Assembly (NCBI RefSeq): GCF_030316855.1
Contig: NZ_JASZYR010000003.1
Coordinates: forward strand, 434,001 to 498,000
Direction of reading: 5' to 3'
Length of the DNA stretch: 64,000 nt
Origin: Variovorax sp. J22P240
Lineage (GTDB): Bacteria > Pseudomonadota > Gammaproteobacteria > Burkholderiales > Burkholderiaceae_C
Shown here: positions 35,351-44,005 of the stretch, one piece after another
Layout of the letters: each line of letters opens with the position of its first letter
Position numbering within the stretch: the stretch's first letter is position 1
Translations under genes and position numbers: made by a program
The notes under the pieces: generated by a model
What the model was told of the DNA's origin: nothing
Database searches by the model: none
The model's input: only the letters and a program-made list of their open reading frames with translations

Positions 35351-36517
35351 TTAAAGCTTGCAGCCGCGGGCGGGGTCGGCCAGATTTTTCACGGCGATGT
35401 TGACGACCTTGTTCTCGTTGCCTTCGACCTTGCGCAGGTAGATGTCCTGCACCGGGTTGTGCGCCTTGTTCATCGTGAAGGCGCCGCGCGGGCTGTCGAT
35501 CTTGGCCTTCTCGATGGCGGAGGCGAACTCGGCCTTCTTCGAAATGTCGCCCTTCACGGCGCTGAGGCCGACCGCGAGCATCTGCGCCGCGTCGTAGCCC
35601 TGCACCGCATACACGTCAGGCTGCAGCTTGAAGGACTTGGCGTAGGCCGTGCGGAAAGCGGTGTCACGCGGCGTGTTCAGGCCGTCGGCATAGTGCAGCG
35701 TGGTCTGCATGCCTTGTGCGGCGGCGCCCTGCGCTTCGAGCGTGCCGTCGGTCAGGAAGCCGGGGCCGACGAGCGGGATGGTCTTGTTGAGGCCGGCCGC
35801 CGCGTAGTCCTTGACGAACTTGACCGCGCCGCCGCCCGCGAAGAAGGCATAGACCACATCCGGCTTGGCCGCTGCGATTTCGGTCAGCAGTGCCTGGAAC
35901 TCCACGTTCGGGAAGGGCACGGTGAGCTGCTTCTCGACCTTGCCGCCGGCCTTCTCGAAACCTTCCTTGAAGCCCGCCACCGACTCGTCGCCGGCCGCGT
36001 ACTTCCAGGTGATGGTCATGGCCTTCTTCTTGCCATCCTTGCCGGCGACTTCACCCATCGCGTAGGCCGGCTGCCAGTTCGAGAACGAGCTGCGGAAGAT
36101 GTTCTGCGCGCACATCGGGCCCGTCACGGCGTCGGCGCCGGCGTTGGGCACGATCAGCACGGTGCCGCTTTCCTTGGCGGCCTTGGCCATCGCCATCGCC
36201 ACGCCCGAATGCACGGTGCCGATGATGACGTCGACGTTATCGCGCTTGATCAGCTTGTTGACGTTGTCCGTGGCCTTGGCCGGATCGGATTCGTCGTCGA
36301 CCTTGACGAACTCGATCTCGCGGCCGCCGAGCTTGCCGCCCTGTTCCTCGATGCGAAGCTTGAAGCCGTTTTCAATGGCCACGCCCAGCGCTGCGTAGGT
36401 GCCGCTGAACGGAAGCATCAGGCCCACCTTCAGCTTGCCCTGTTGGGCATGGCCCAGCGTGGCGATACAGGCCAATGCGAGGGCTGTCAGCGTGGTGCGT
36501 GCGATGCGGGTGCTCAT
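35351..36517 (-). CDS. livK: Periplasmic binding protein of the HAAT-type importer (LivK-like), probably for an aromatic acid
   Basis: A 388-residue solute receptor. The signal peptide ends at GHAQ (residues 22-25); the mature protein starts QGKLKVGLMLPFSGTYAALG, the typical Peripla_BP_6 opening. Related receptors are encoded in box and other aromatic clusters and bind benzoate or 4-hydroxybenzoate. The gene order (livK first, then permeases, then ATPases) is standard. Upstream lies a short AT-rich stretch that may hold the promoter. The ligand has not been determined. Confidence 0.88.
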   Translation of the reverse strand: MSTRIARTTLTALALACIATLGHAQQGKLKVGLMLPFSGTYAALGVAIENGFKLRIEEQGGKLGGREIEFVKVDDESDPAKATDNVNKLIKRDNVDVIIGTVHSGVAMAMAKAAKESGTVLIVPNAGADAVTGPMCAQNIFRSSFSNWQPAYAMGEVAGKDGKKKAMTITWKYAAGDESVAGFKEGFEKAGGKVEKQLTVPFPNVEFQALLTEIAAAKPDVVYAFFAGGGAVKFVKDYAAAGLNKTIPLVGPGFLTDGTLEAQGAAAQGMQTTLHYADGLNTPRDTAFRTAYAKSFKLQPDVYAVQGYDAAQMLAVGLSAVKGDISKKAEFASAIEKAKIDSPRGAFTMNKAHNPVQDIYLRKVEGNENKVVNIAVKNLADPARGCKL

Positions 36518-36609
36518 GGATGGGACTCCTTGTTGAAAAAAACGGAAGGTTGCGACCGCGGACGGTTCGGAAATTCAGGGACATCCGCCAATACACGAGA
36601 GGTCAATAC

Positions 36610-36636
36610 TTTATAGCTAAACTATTTATCTCTCAA
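36610..36636 (-). promoter_or_regulatory. Possible promoter for livK
   Basis: On the minus strand TTGAGA (36636-36631) and TATAAA (36615-36610) are separated by 15 bp inside an unusually AT-rich stretch just before livK. The short spacing makes this tentative. It begins immediately after the stop of the upstream hydrolase gene. Confidence 0.35.
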
Positions 36637-37452
36637 TTAAGCGTTTTCCCGGGGTTTCCCCGAAGGGTCTTTCACGAATGAAACGGTCGCAACTATCGCT
36701 GTTTCGGGCTGGTCGCGATGCGGGGAATGCCCGCAGTCCGGGATCTCCACGAGCCGCGTTTGCGGCGCCCGCTCGGCGATGCCGCGAATCTGGCGAAGCG
36801 TGCCGTATTCGTCGTCGATTCCCTGCATAGCAAGAACCGGGCAACGGATGGTGTCGAGCTCGCTTTCGATGGTCCATTGCCGGAAGGGCGGGTGCAGCCA
36901 GATGCGGTTCCAGCCCCAGAAGGCGGAGTCCACGTCGTCGTGGTAGCGGCTGAGCTTCTTCGGCATGTCCGTCTGGAGGTAGGCCTGGCGCGCCAGCTCG
37001 ATGTTGGCGACCGTCACGTCCTCCACGAAGATGTGCGGCGCCAGCACGACGAGGCCGGCGACTCTGTCGGGAAAGCGCGAGGCATACAGCAGCGAGATCG
37101 AGCCGCCGTCGCTGTGGCCGAAGAGCCAGGGCTTTTCTTCGAGACCGATCGCCTCGAAGAAGGCGGGCAGCACCTCGTGCGCCTGATGGTGCATGAAGTC
37201 CACGTCCCATACTTCGTCGGCGTCGCGCGGGGTCGAGCGGCCGTAGCCAGGGCGCGAGAACACCAGGCCGCGAAATCCGCCGGCCTCGCACAGCCGCTCG
37301 GGGAAATCCTTCCACATCGCGATCGAGCCAAGGCCTTCGTGCAGGAAGACGAGGAGGGGCGCGTCGGTGCGTTCCGGGGCGATGCGCACGTATTCGATGC
37401 GCACGTCTTTTCCCCGCCAGCGGATGGCGGCGAATTCGGAGGGAGCAGTCAC
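36637..37452 (-). CDS. Alpha/beta-hydrolase of the box (benzoyl-CoA) cluster
   Basis: A 271-residue alpha/beta hydrolase. The oxyanion-side HEGLGS is at 38-43, the nucleophile motif GHSDGG has S114, and the likely His is in DCGHSPHRD near 247. It overlaps the benzoate-CoA ligase stop by 4 nt, so it is part of the same unit. Hydrolases of this type recur in box clusters and may act as a housekeeping thioesterase or a lactonase on a pathway product; neither is established here. Confidence 0.82.
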   Translation of the reverse strand: MTAPSEFAAIRWRGKDVRIEYVRIAPERTDAPLLVFLHEGLGSIAMWKDFPERLCEAGGFRGLVFSRPGYGRSTPRDADEVWDVDFMHHQAHEVLPAFFEAIGLEEKPWLFGHSDGGSISLLYASRFPDRVAGLVVLAPHIFVEDVTVANIELARQAYLQTDMPKKLSRYHDDVDSAFWGWNRIWLHPPFRQWTIESELDTIRCPVLAMQGIDDEYGTLRQIRGIAERAPQTRLVEIPDCGHSPHRDQPETAIVATVSFVKDPSGKPRENA

Positions 37453-38999
37453 GCCTTCTGCTCCCGCTCGCGGAGTCGGAAGCGCTGGATCTTTCCTGTG
37501 GCGGTCTTGGGGAGTTCACCGACGAACTCGATGAAGCGCGGGTACTTGTACGGCGCGAGGCGCTCTTTCACGAAAGCCTTCAGCTCATCCTCACTGACCG
37601 ACTGGCCGTCCTTGCGCACCACGTACGCCTTGGTCTTGGTCAGCCCGTCGGCATCTTCCTTGCCGATCACCGCGGCTTCGAGCACGGCCGGATGCTGCAT
37701 GAGCGTGGCCTCGACCTCGAAGGGCGAGACGTAGATGCCGCTGACCTTCAGCATGTCGTCGCTGCGGCCCGCGTAGGTGTAGTAGCCGTCGGCGTCGCGG
37801 GAGTACTTGTCGCCGCTCTTGGTCCAGCCGTCGCGGAAGGTATCGGCGCTCTTTTCGGGGTTGGCCCAGTACATGAGCGCGGTGCTCGGTCCCTTGATGT
37901 AGAGGTCGCCGACCTCGCCGACCGCTACGGCCTGGCCGTCCTCCCCCCGCAGCTCGATCTCGTAGCCTTCGACCGGCTTGCCCGTGGTGCCGTAGCGGAT
38001 GTCGCCGGGCCGGTTGGAGATGAAGATGTGCAGCATCTCGGTCGAGCCGATGCCGTCGACGATCTCGCAGCCGAAGTGCTGCTTGAAGCGCTGCGCGATC
38101 TCGCCGGGCAGCGCCTCGCCGGCGGAAGAGCACATGCGCAGCGCAACCGCCTCGCGCGCCGGCAGGTTGGGCGAGGCCAGCATCCCGGCGAATCCTGTCG
38201 GCGCGCCGAAGAAGACCGTCGGCTTGTGCGCGCCGGTCCAGCGCTTGAAGGTCGCGTCGGGCGTCGGCCGCTCGGCCATCAGCAGCACGGTCGCGCCGAC
38301 CGACAGCGGAAAGGTCAGCGCGTTGCCGAGCCCGTACGCGAAGTACATCTTGGCGGCGGAGAAGCAGACGTCGTTCTCCGTCAGGCCCAGCACCGGCTTG
38401 CCATACAGCTCCGCCGTCCACCACGGATTGGCGTGCGTGTGCACCGTGCCTTTTGGCTTGCCGGTCGAGCCGGAGGAATAGAGCCAGAAGGCGTGTTGCT
38501 GCGGCGCTGTAGGCGCGGGTTCGGAAAGGGGTGCGTGCGCCGCGATGGCCGAGTCGAGGTTGTGCGCGCCGTCGGGCAGCGGCCCGGTGGGTTGCGATAC
38601 GAACAGCGTGCGGACGTGATGGGGCGCCTTCGCCATCGCCTCCTGCAGCATCGGCAGCAGCGCGCCGGAGACCAGCGCCGCCGTCGCGCCGCTGTGGTCC
38701 AGCATGTAGGCGTAGTCGTCCGCGGTGAGCAGCGTGTTCACAGCCACCGGCACGATGCCGGCGTAAAGGCTGCCGAGAAAGCACACGGGCCAGTCGCTGC
38801 TGTCGAGCATCAGCAGCAGCACGCGGTCTTCGCGGCGCACGCCCTCGTCGAGCAGGGCGGCGGCGAGGCGGCGCGAGCGGTCTTCGAGTTGGCCGTAGCC
38901 GAGTGCGCCCCGGTCATCGACATAGGCTCTCTTCTCCGCACGGCCACGGTTGAGCGCGAACAGATGCTCCGCGAAGTTGAAGGGGTTGGGCAGGCTCAT
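37449..38999 (-). CDS. bclA: Benzoate-CoA ligase
   Basis: A 516-residue ATP-dependent ligase making benzoyl-CoA from benzoate, the entry step of the box pathway. The nucleotide-binding WLYSSGSTGKPKG is near residue 165, with GIGSTEMLHIFISNRPG characteristic of benzoate-CoA ligases, and the C-terminal GKIQRFRLR. It lies between boxD and the hydrolase on the minus strand, divergent from boxR-boxCBA. Related aryl acids such as 2-aminobenzoate are common alternative substrates in this family. Confidence 0.92.
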   Translation of the reverse strand: MSLPNPFNFAEHLFALNRGRAEKRAYVDDRGALGYGQLEDRSRRLAAALLDEGVRREDRVLLLMLDSSDWPVCFLGSLYAGIVPVAVNTLLTADDYAYMLDHSGATAALVSGALLPMLQEAMAKAPHHVRTLFVSQPTGPLPDGAHNLDSAIAAHAPLSEPAPTAPQQHAFWLYSSGSTGKPKGTVHTHANPWWTAELYGKPVLGLTENDVCFSAAKMYFAYGLGNALTFPLSVGATVLLMAERPTPDATFKRWTGAHKPTVFFGAPTGFAGMLASPNLPAREAVALRMCSSAGEALPGEIAQRFKQHFGCEIVDGIGSTEMLHIFISNRPGDIRYGTTGKPVEGYEIELRGEDGQAVAVGEVGDLYIKGPSTALMYWANPEKSADTFRDGWTKSGDKYSRDADGYYTYAGRSDDMLKVSGIYVSPFEVEATLMQHPAVLEAAVIGKEDADGLTKTKAYVVRKDGQSVSEDELKAFVKERLAPYKYPRFIEFVGELPKTATGKIQRFRLREREQKA

Positions 39000-39044
39000 C
39001 GTGTGTCTCCTCGGGTCCGTCTTGATCGGGAATGCGGGCTGCGG

Positions 39045-40598
39045 CTACTGAAGCCCGAGCTGAGCCAGCACGCCGGGGCTGGCCTGCACCGCGCTGCGGC
39101 GGTGATAGAAGTCCAGCGCTCGGAGGCCGCCGACCTCGGCGCCGCCGCCCGCGCGGCCGGGGCCGCCGTGCAGCGACATCGGCATCACGTTGCCGTGGCC
39201 GGTGTGGACTTGTGCGACTTCGGGCGAGATCACGTGCACACGGCCATGGCTGGCGGCGAGCTGCACGGTCGCCTGGCCGAGCGCGGCGTCGTCTGCGCCG
39301 TAGAGCGAGGTCACCAGCGAGCCTTGGCCGCGATGCGCGAGCGCGATGGCATGGTGGAGGTCGCGATAGGGCAGCAGCGTGGCGACCGGCCCGAACACTT
39401 CGACGTCGTGCACGCGGTCGGCCGCATCGGCATCGCGCGCACCCAGCAGCACCGGGCCGATGCAGGCGGCGATGGCCGTGTCGGCATCGACCAATGCCTT
39501 CTGACTGCCGTCATGCAGCACGGAGGCCTGCGACTTCAGGGATTCCAACCCTTCGCGCACCGCGTTGAGCTGGGCGCGGCTCACCAGCGAACCCATGCGC
39601 ACGCTCTCGTTGCGCGGGTTGCCGACCGTGATGCCGGCGAGCTTGGCGCCGATGGCTTCGGCCGCCGCGTCGTACACAGCTGAGGGCACCAGGATGCGGC
39701 GGATGGCAGTGCATTTCTGGCCCGACTTCACCGTCATCTCGCGCACGACCTCGCGCACCAGCAGGTTGAAGGCGTCCGAGCCCGGCCCGGCATCCGGCAG
39801 CAGCAGGGCGGAGTTCAGGCTGTCAGCCTCGATGTTGACGCGCACGGAGCGCTGGGCCACGGCGGCATGCGAGCGGATCACCGCACCCGTCTCGGCCGAG
39901 CCGGTGAAGGAAACCACGTCGAAGGCTTCGAGTTGGTCCATCAGCCCGTTGGAGCTGCCGCAGATCACCGATAGCGCGCCGGCCGGCAGCACGCCCGAAT
40001 CGACCACGTCCTTGACCATGCGCTGCGTCAGCCAGGCGGTGGAGGTCGCGGGCTTGACGATCACCGGCACGCCGGAGAGCAGCGCGGGCGCGGCCTTTTC
40101 CCACAAGCCCCAGGAGGGGAAGTTGAAGGCGTTGATGAAGAGCGCCACGCCGCGCGTCGGCACCTGCAGGTGCTGCGACAGGAACACCGGCTCCTTGCCG
40201 AGCTTCGCCGCATCGCTGTCACGCAGGGCGCGCACGTCGCCGAGCGCATCGCCCCACTTGGCGTACTGGCCGAGGGTGAAGATTGCACCGTCGATGTCGA
40301 CGGCCGAGTCGTTCTTCACAGTGCCGGAGTTGGCGGTGGCGATCTCGTAGTAACTGTCGCGATTGGCCTGCAGCACCTTGACGACGGCGGCCAGCAGGCC
40401 TGCGCGCTGGCGGTAGGTGAGGCCGCGCAGCGCAGCGCCGCCGGTTTCCCGTGCGAAGCGGAAAGCTTCGGGTAGATCGAGCCCGGTGGCATCGACCCGT
40501 ACCAGTTCGGTGCCGAGCACCGGATCGAACAGCGGCGTTCCGGCGCCGCTGCCGGCCTGCCAGCGGCCACCTACATAGTTAGAGAGAACTTCGGTCAT
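39045..40598 (-). CDS. boxD: 3,4-dehydroadipyl-CoA semialdehyde dehydrogenase
   Basis: A 517-residue aldehyde dehydrogenase acting after ring cleavage by BoxC, giving 3,4-dehydroadipyl-CoA. The NAD/substrate loop [13 protein letters not shown] (156-168), FTGSAETG (231-238), base E257 and nucleophile C296 in [11 protein letters not shown] are present. This is the PaaZ/BoxD-type ALDH, without the hydratase domain of PaaZ. The start overlaps the stop of the DUF4863 gene by 4 nt. Confidence 0.93.
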   Translation of the reverse strand: MTEVLSNYVGGRWQAGSGAGTPLFDPVLGTELVRVDATGLDLPEAFRFARETGGAALRGLTYRQRAGLLAAVVKVLQANRDSYYEIATANSGTVKNDSAVDIDGAIFTLGQYAKWGDALGDVRALRDSDAAKLGKEPVFLSQHLQVPTRGVALFINAFNFPSWGLWEKAAPALLSGVPVIVKPATSTAWLTQRMVKDVVDSGVLPAGALSVICGSSNGLMDQLEAFDVVSFTGSAETGAVIRSHAAVAQRSVRVNIEADSLNSALLLPDAGPGSDAFNLLVREVVREMTVKSGQKCTAIRRILVPSAVYDAAAEAIGAKLAGITVGNPRNESVRMGSLVSRAQLNAVREGLESLKSQASVLHDGSQKALVDADTAIAACIGPVLLGARDADAADRVHDVEVFGPVATLLPYRDLHHAIALAHRGQGSLVTSLYGADDAALGQATVQLAASHGRVHVISPEVAQVHTGHGNVMPMSLHGGPGRAGGGAEVGGLRALDFYHRRSAVQASPGVLAQLGLQ

Positions 40599-41059
40599 TT
40601 GGTGAACTGGATCTGCCCCTCGGGCAACAAGTAGAGGACCAAGGCGCGGCCTTGCGCCACAGTGGGGTGATGGGCACTGCCCGGTGGGTAGACGCACCAG
40701 CCCGCAGGCCGGCCGTCGAAGGTCGCGTCCCCTTCCAGCGGCATGATCAAATCGATCTCCCCGCCGGGATGCGTGTGATGCGGCCCGGCGATGTCGCGCA
40801 TGTCGACCACATCGACCGAGAAACGGCCGAGCGAGTCCTCGGCCTTGAACACCCGCCCGTAGCGGATGCCGCCGCCTTCGCGGTCGCAGAGCCAGCCTTC
40901 GGCCACGCCGTCGATGCATGCCTGTTTCAGCTGGTCGAAGGACGGCGTGCCGGCGCCGTGGTGGGTGTTGAGCCAGCGGTCGAGTTCGTCGTCGAGCGGC
41001 CGGCCGGCGATCTGTGTCGCCACGTGAGCGACGAGCTGGTGGAAGGCTTGCTTGGACAT
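40595..41059 (-). CDS. DUF4863-family cupin-like protein of the box cluster
   Basis: A 154-residue protein of the DUF4863 family, which includes 4-hydroxylaminobenzoate lyase (PnbB). The C-terminal half is cupin-like: GPHHTHPGGEIDLI then GSAHHPTVAQG, with several His/Glu that could bind a metal. The family is found beside box genes in other betaproteobacteria, but its role there is unknown. It starts the minus-strand box unit and is divergent from boxR. Confidence 0.78.
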   Translation of the reverse strand: MSKQAFHQLVAHVATQIAGRPLDDELDRWLNTHHGAGTPSFDQLKQACIDGVAEGWLCDREGGGIRYGRVFKAEDSLGRFSVDVVDMRDIAGPHHTHPGGEIDLIMPLEGDATFDGRPAGWCVYPPGSAHHPTVAQGRALVLYLLPEGQIQFTK

Positions 41060-41106
41060 GGCGCTTTCTTCGTGCGTGGGGAACAAACTTGCGGCAATCG
41101 CCTGCG

Positions 41107-41120
41107 TGCAGTATCTTGCC
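41107..41120. promoter_or_regulatory. Degenerate BoxR-type site (TGCA-N6-TGCc)
   Basis: TGCA at 41107-41110 and TGCC at 41117-41120 are spaced six bases apart in the divergent DUF4863/boxR interval. One half matches fully and the other at three of four positions. Confidence 0.35.
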
Positions 41121-41157
41121 TGTACACGAACCATAAGCATGCAGTCAAAAGGTGTCA

Positions 41158-41171
41158 AGCAATATAGTGCA
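41158..41171. promoter_or_regulatory. Degenerate BoxR-type site (aGCA-N6-TGCA)
   Basis: AGCA at 41158-41161 and TGCA at 41168-41171 with a 6-bp AT-rich spacer, 53 bp before the chosen boxR start. It could mediate autorepression of boxR or control of the divergent DUF4863-boxD-bclA unit. Confidence 0.4.
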
Positions 41172-41223
41172 TGAGTTCGTGTTAACCCTGAATGCAGCCA
41201 CCGAGGACATCGAAAGAGATTCC

Positions 41224-42156
41224 ATGAACGAGCGAGCCGACGACGCGGTACTGACCTTGCCCACCGACGCGAACACCCCGGCCGAGGAGGCCAAGAACCC
41301 GCTGCTCGTCGCGCTGGGCGAGCGCGTGCGCAACCTGCGCGCGCGCCGTGGCCTCACCCGCAAGGCGGTTGCGCAGGCGGCCAATGTGTCGGAGCGGCAT
41401 CTCGCCAATCTCGAATACGGCATCGGCAATGCCTCGATCCTGGTGCTGCAGCAGGTGTCGACCGCCCTGCAATGCTCGCTGGCTGAACTGGTCGGCGACG
41501 TCACCACGATCTCGCCCGAATGGCTGCTGATCCGCGAACTGCTGGAGCATCGCGGCGAGGCCGATCTGCGCCGCGCACGCATTGCATTGGGCGAGTTGCT
41601 CGGCACGGCCGCCGGCGACCCGGCCCGGCATCGCCGCATCGCGCTGATCGGCCTGCGCGGCGCGGGCAAGTCCACGCTGGGCCAGATGCTGGCCGATGAC
41701 CTGGAGGTGCCCTTCATCGAGTTGAGCCGCGAGATCGAGAAGGTCGCAGGCTGCAGCGTGCGCGAGATTCATGACCTCTACGGCACCAACGCCTACCGCC
41801 GTTACGAGCGCCGCGCGCTCGAGGAAGCCGTGCAGATCTACAGCGAAGCGGTCATTGCGACGCCGGGCGGCATCGTCTCCGATCCGGCCACCTTCAACCA
41901 GCTTCTCGCCCACTGCACTACCGTGTGGCTGCAGGCCGCGCCCGAAGAACACATGGGCCGCGTCGCTGCTCAGGGCGACACCCGCCCCATGGCGGCCAGC
42001 AAGGAAGCCATGGACGACCTGCGCCGCATCCTGAGCGGCCGAGCCGCCTTTTATTCGAAGGCCGACGTCAGCGTGGACACCACCGGACACGACCTGGCGA
42101 AAAGCTTCGAGCTGTTGCGCACCGCGGTGCGCGAGACGATGAGCCACAACGGCTGA
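41224..42156 (+). CDS. boxR: BoxR transcriptional regulator (HTH plus shikimate-kinase-like domain)
   Basis: A 310-residue regulator with an N-terminal XRE-type helix-turn-helix (about 30-90: VRNLRARRGLTRKAVAQAANVSERHLANLEYG in parts) and a C-terminal shikimate-kinase-like domain with the P-loop GLRGAGKST at 143-151. This architecture is specific to BoxR/BzdR, which sense benzoyl-CoA and repress box or bzd genes. I chose ATG 41224; a GTG frame upstream adds residues with no family match. A perfect TGCA-N6-TGCA palindrome precedes boxC. Confidence 0.94.
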   Translation: MNERADDAVLTLPTDANTPAEEAKNPLLVALGERVRNLRARRGLTRKAVAQAANVSERHLANLEYGIGNASILVLQQVSTALQCSLAELVGDVTTISPEWLLIRELLEHRGEADLRRARIALGELLGTAAGDPARHRRIALIGLRGAGKSTLGQMLADDLEVPFIELSREIEKVAGCSVREIHDLYGTNAYRRYERRALEEAVQIYSEAVIATPGGIVSDPATFNQLLAHCTTVWLQAAPEEHMGRVAAQGDTRPMAASKEAMDDLRRILSGRAAFYSKADVSVDTTGHDLAKSFELLRTAVRETMSHNG

Positions 42157-42195
42157 GCGGATCTCTCAACGAGCTGTAAAAAATTCATTCCAGAG

Positions 42196-42224
42196 TTGAC
42201 GCGCCTCAAAACATGCAGCATGAT
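42196..42224 (+). promoter_or_regulatory. Probable sigma70 promoter of boxCBA
   Basis: TTGACG (42196-42201) and CATGAT (42219-42224) are separated by 17 bp, 66 bp before the boxC start. The -10 lies inside the BoxR-type palindrome, so bound repressor would block RNA polymerase. Confidence 0.6.
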
Positions 42225-42231
42225 GCATGTT
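42210..42231. promoter_or_regulatory. BoxR operator, perfect palindrome
   Basis: Eight-base arms AACATGCA (42210-42217) and TGCATGTT (42224-42231) flank a 6-bp spacer, giving TGCA-N6-TGCA. This agrees with the TGCA-repeat operators described for BoxR/BzdR. A further TGCA is at 42247-42250. Confidence 0.8.
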
Positions 42232-42290
42232 CCGGCGATCGACAAGTGCACTATTGTTCCTCGCCACCGAACCTTCAAGGAGACTTCGAC

Positions 42291-43961
42291 ATGGCCGAAA
42301 CCGCTGCTCACCCCGCCCGCGTGGACTACCGCACCGACCCGACGCAATACCGTCACTGGAAACTGAACGTGGAGGGCCCGGTGGCGCGCCTGTCGCTCGA
42401 CATCGCGGAAGACGGCGGCATCCGCCCCGGCTACAAGCTCAAGCTCAACAGCTACGACCTGGGCGTGGACATCGAACTGAACGACGCGCTGAACCGCGTG
42501 CGTTTCGAGCACCCCGAAGTGCGTTCGGTCATCGTCACCAGCGCCAAGGACCGCATCTTCTGCTCGGGCGCCAACATCTTCATGCTGGGCGTCTCCAGCC
42601 ACGCCTGGAAGGTGAACTTCTGCAAGTTCACGAACGAGACCCGCAACGGCATCGAGGACACGTCGAAGCACTCTGGCCTCAAGTTCATCGCGGCCGTCAA
42701 CGGCGCCTGCGCCGGCGGCGGCTACGAGCTGGCGCTGGCCTGCGACGAGATCGTGCTCGTCGACGACCGCTCTTCGTCCGTCTCGCTGCCCGAAGTGCCG
42801 CTGCTCGGCGTGCTGCCCGGCACCGGCGGCCTCACCCGCGTCACCGACAAGCGCCATGTGCGCCATGACCTCGCCGATATCTTCTGCACCAGCGTCGAAG
42901 GCGTGCGTGGCCAGCGTGCCGTCGACTGGCGCCTCGTCGATGCCATCGCCAAGCCGGCCCAGTTCGGCGCCGCCGTGCAGGAACGCGCCGCCAAGCTTGC
43001 CGAAGGCAGTGATCGTCCGGCGAATGGCAAGGGCGTGAGCCTCACCCGCCTCGAACGCGAAGAGGGCGCCGACAGCCTGCGCTACGAACACGTCACGGTC
43101 GAGATCGACCGCGCCCGCCGCACCGCCACCTTCACCGTCAAGGCACCGAAGGGAGCGCAGCCCGCCGACATCGCTGCCATCGAGGCGGCCGGCGCCGCAT
43201 GGTGGCCGCTCGCGATGGTCCGTCAGCTGGACGACGCGATCCTCAACATGCGCACCAACGAGCTCGACATCGGCACCTGGCTCCTCAAGACCGAAGGCGA
43301 CGCGCAGGCCGTGCTCGCCAGCGACGCCACGTTGCTCGCCAACAAGGACCACTGGCTCGTGCGCGAGACCATCGGCGCACTGCGCCGCACGCTGGCGCGC
43401 CTCGACGTGTCGTCGCGCAGCCTCTTCGCGCTGATCGACTCGGGCTCCTGCTTCGCCGGCACGCTGGCCGAGATCGCCTTCGCGGCCGACCGCGCCTACA
43501 TGCTCGCGCTGCCAGACGACGCCGAGCGCGCACCGAAGATCACGCTCGACGAGTTCAACTTCGGCTTCTTCCCGATGGTCAACGACCAGAGCCGCCTGCA
43601 ACGCCGCTTCTATGAAGAAGCCGCGCCGATGGAAGCCGCGCGTGCCGCCGCCGGCAAGCCGCTCGATGCGGACGCGGCGATGGCGCTCGGCCTCGTCACG
43701 ATGGCGCCCGACGACATCGACTGGGACGACGAAATCCGCATCGCCATCGAAGAGCGTGCCGCCATGTCGCCCGATGCACTCACCGGCCTCGAAGCCAACC
43801 TGCGCTTCGCCAGCAAGGAAAACATGAACACGCGCATCTTCGGCCGGCTCACCGCCTGGCAGAACTGGATCTTCAACCGCCCGAACGCCGTCGGCGAAAA
43901 GGGGGCCCTCAAGGTCTATGGCACTGGCGAGAAGGCCGGCTTCGACTTGAACCGCGTCTGA
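42291..43961 (+). CDS. boxC: Benzoyl-CoA-dihydrodiol lyase (2,3-epoxybenzoyl-CoA dihydrolase)
   Basis: A 556-residue enoyl-CoA-hydratase-superfamily enzyme that opens the epoxide ring hydrolytically to 3,4-dehydroadipyl-CoA semialdehyde plus formate. It contains two crotonase-like halves. The first carries SAKDRIFCSGANIFMLG and NGACAGGGYELALACDEI near 90-160. The second carries GSCFAGTLAEIAFAADRAYM near 385-405. AAGGAGACTTCGAC precedes the ATG. It is first in the boxCBA unit, 44 bp before boxB. Confidence 0.95.
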   Translation: MAETAAHPARVDYRTDPTQYRHWKLNVEGPVARLSLDIAEDGGIRPGYKLKLNSYDLGVDIELNDALNRVRFEHPEVRSVIVTSAKDRIFCSGANIFMLGVSSHAWKVNFCKFTNETRNGIEDTSKHSGLKFIAAVNGACAGGGYELALACDEIVLVDDRSSSVSLPEVPLLGVLPGTGGLTRVTDKRHVRHDLADIFCTSVEGVRGQRAVDWRLVDAIAKPAQFGAAVQERAAKLAEGSDRPANGKGVSLTRLEREEGADSLRYEHVTVEIDRARRTATFTVKAPKGAQPADIAAIEAAGAAWWPLAMVRQLDDAILNMRTNELDIGTWLLKTEGDAQAVLASDATLLANKDHWLVRETIGALRRTLARLDVSSRSLFALIDSGSCFAGTLAEIAFAADRAYMLALPDDAERAPKITLDEFNFGFFPMVNDQSRLQRRFYEEAAPMEAARAAAGKPLDADAAMALGLVTMAPDDIDWDDEIRIAIEERAAMSPDALTGLEANLRFASKENMNTRIFGRLTAWQNWIFNRPNAVGEKGALKVYGTGEKAGFDLNRV

Positions 43962-44005
43962 CGACACAGAGCACACGAAGCCCGATCAACCCCCAAGGAA
44001 CAACG

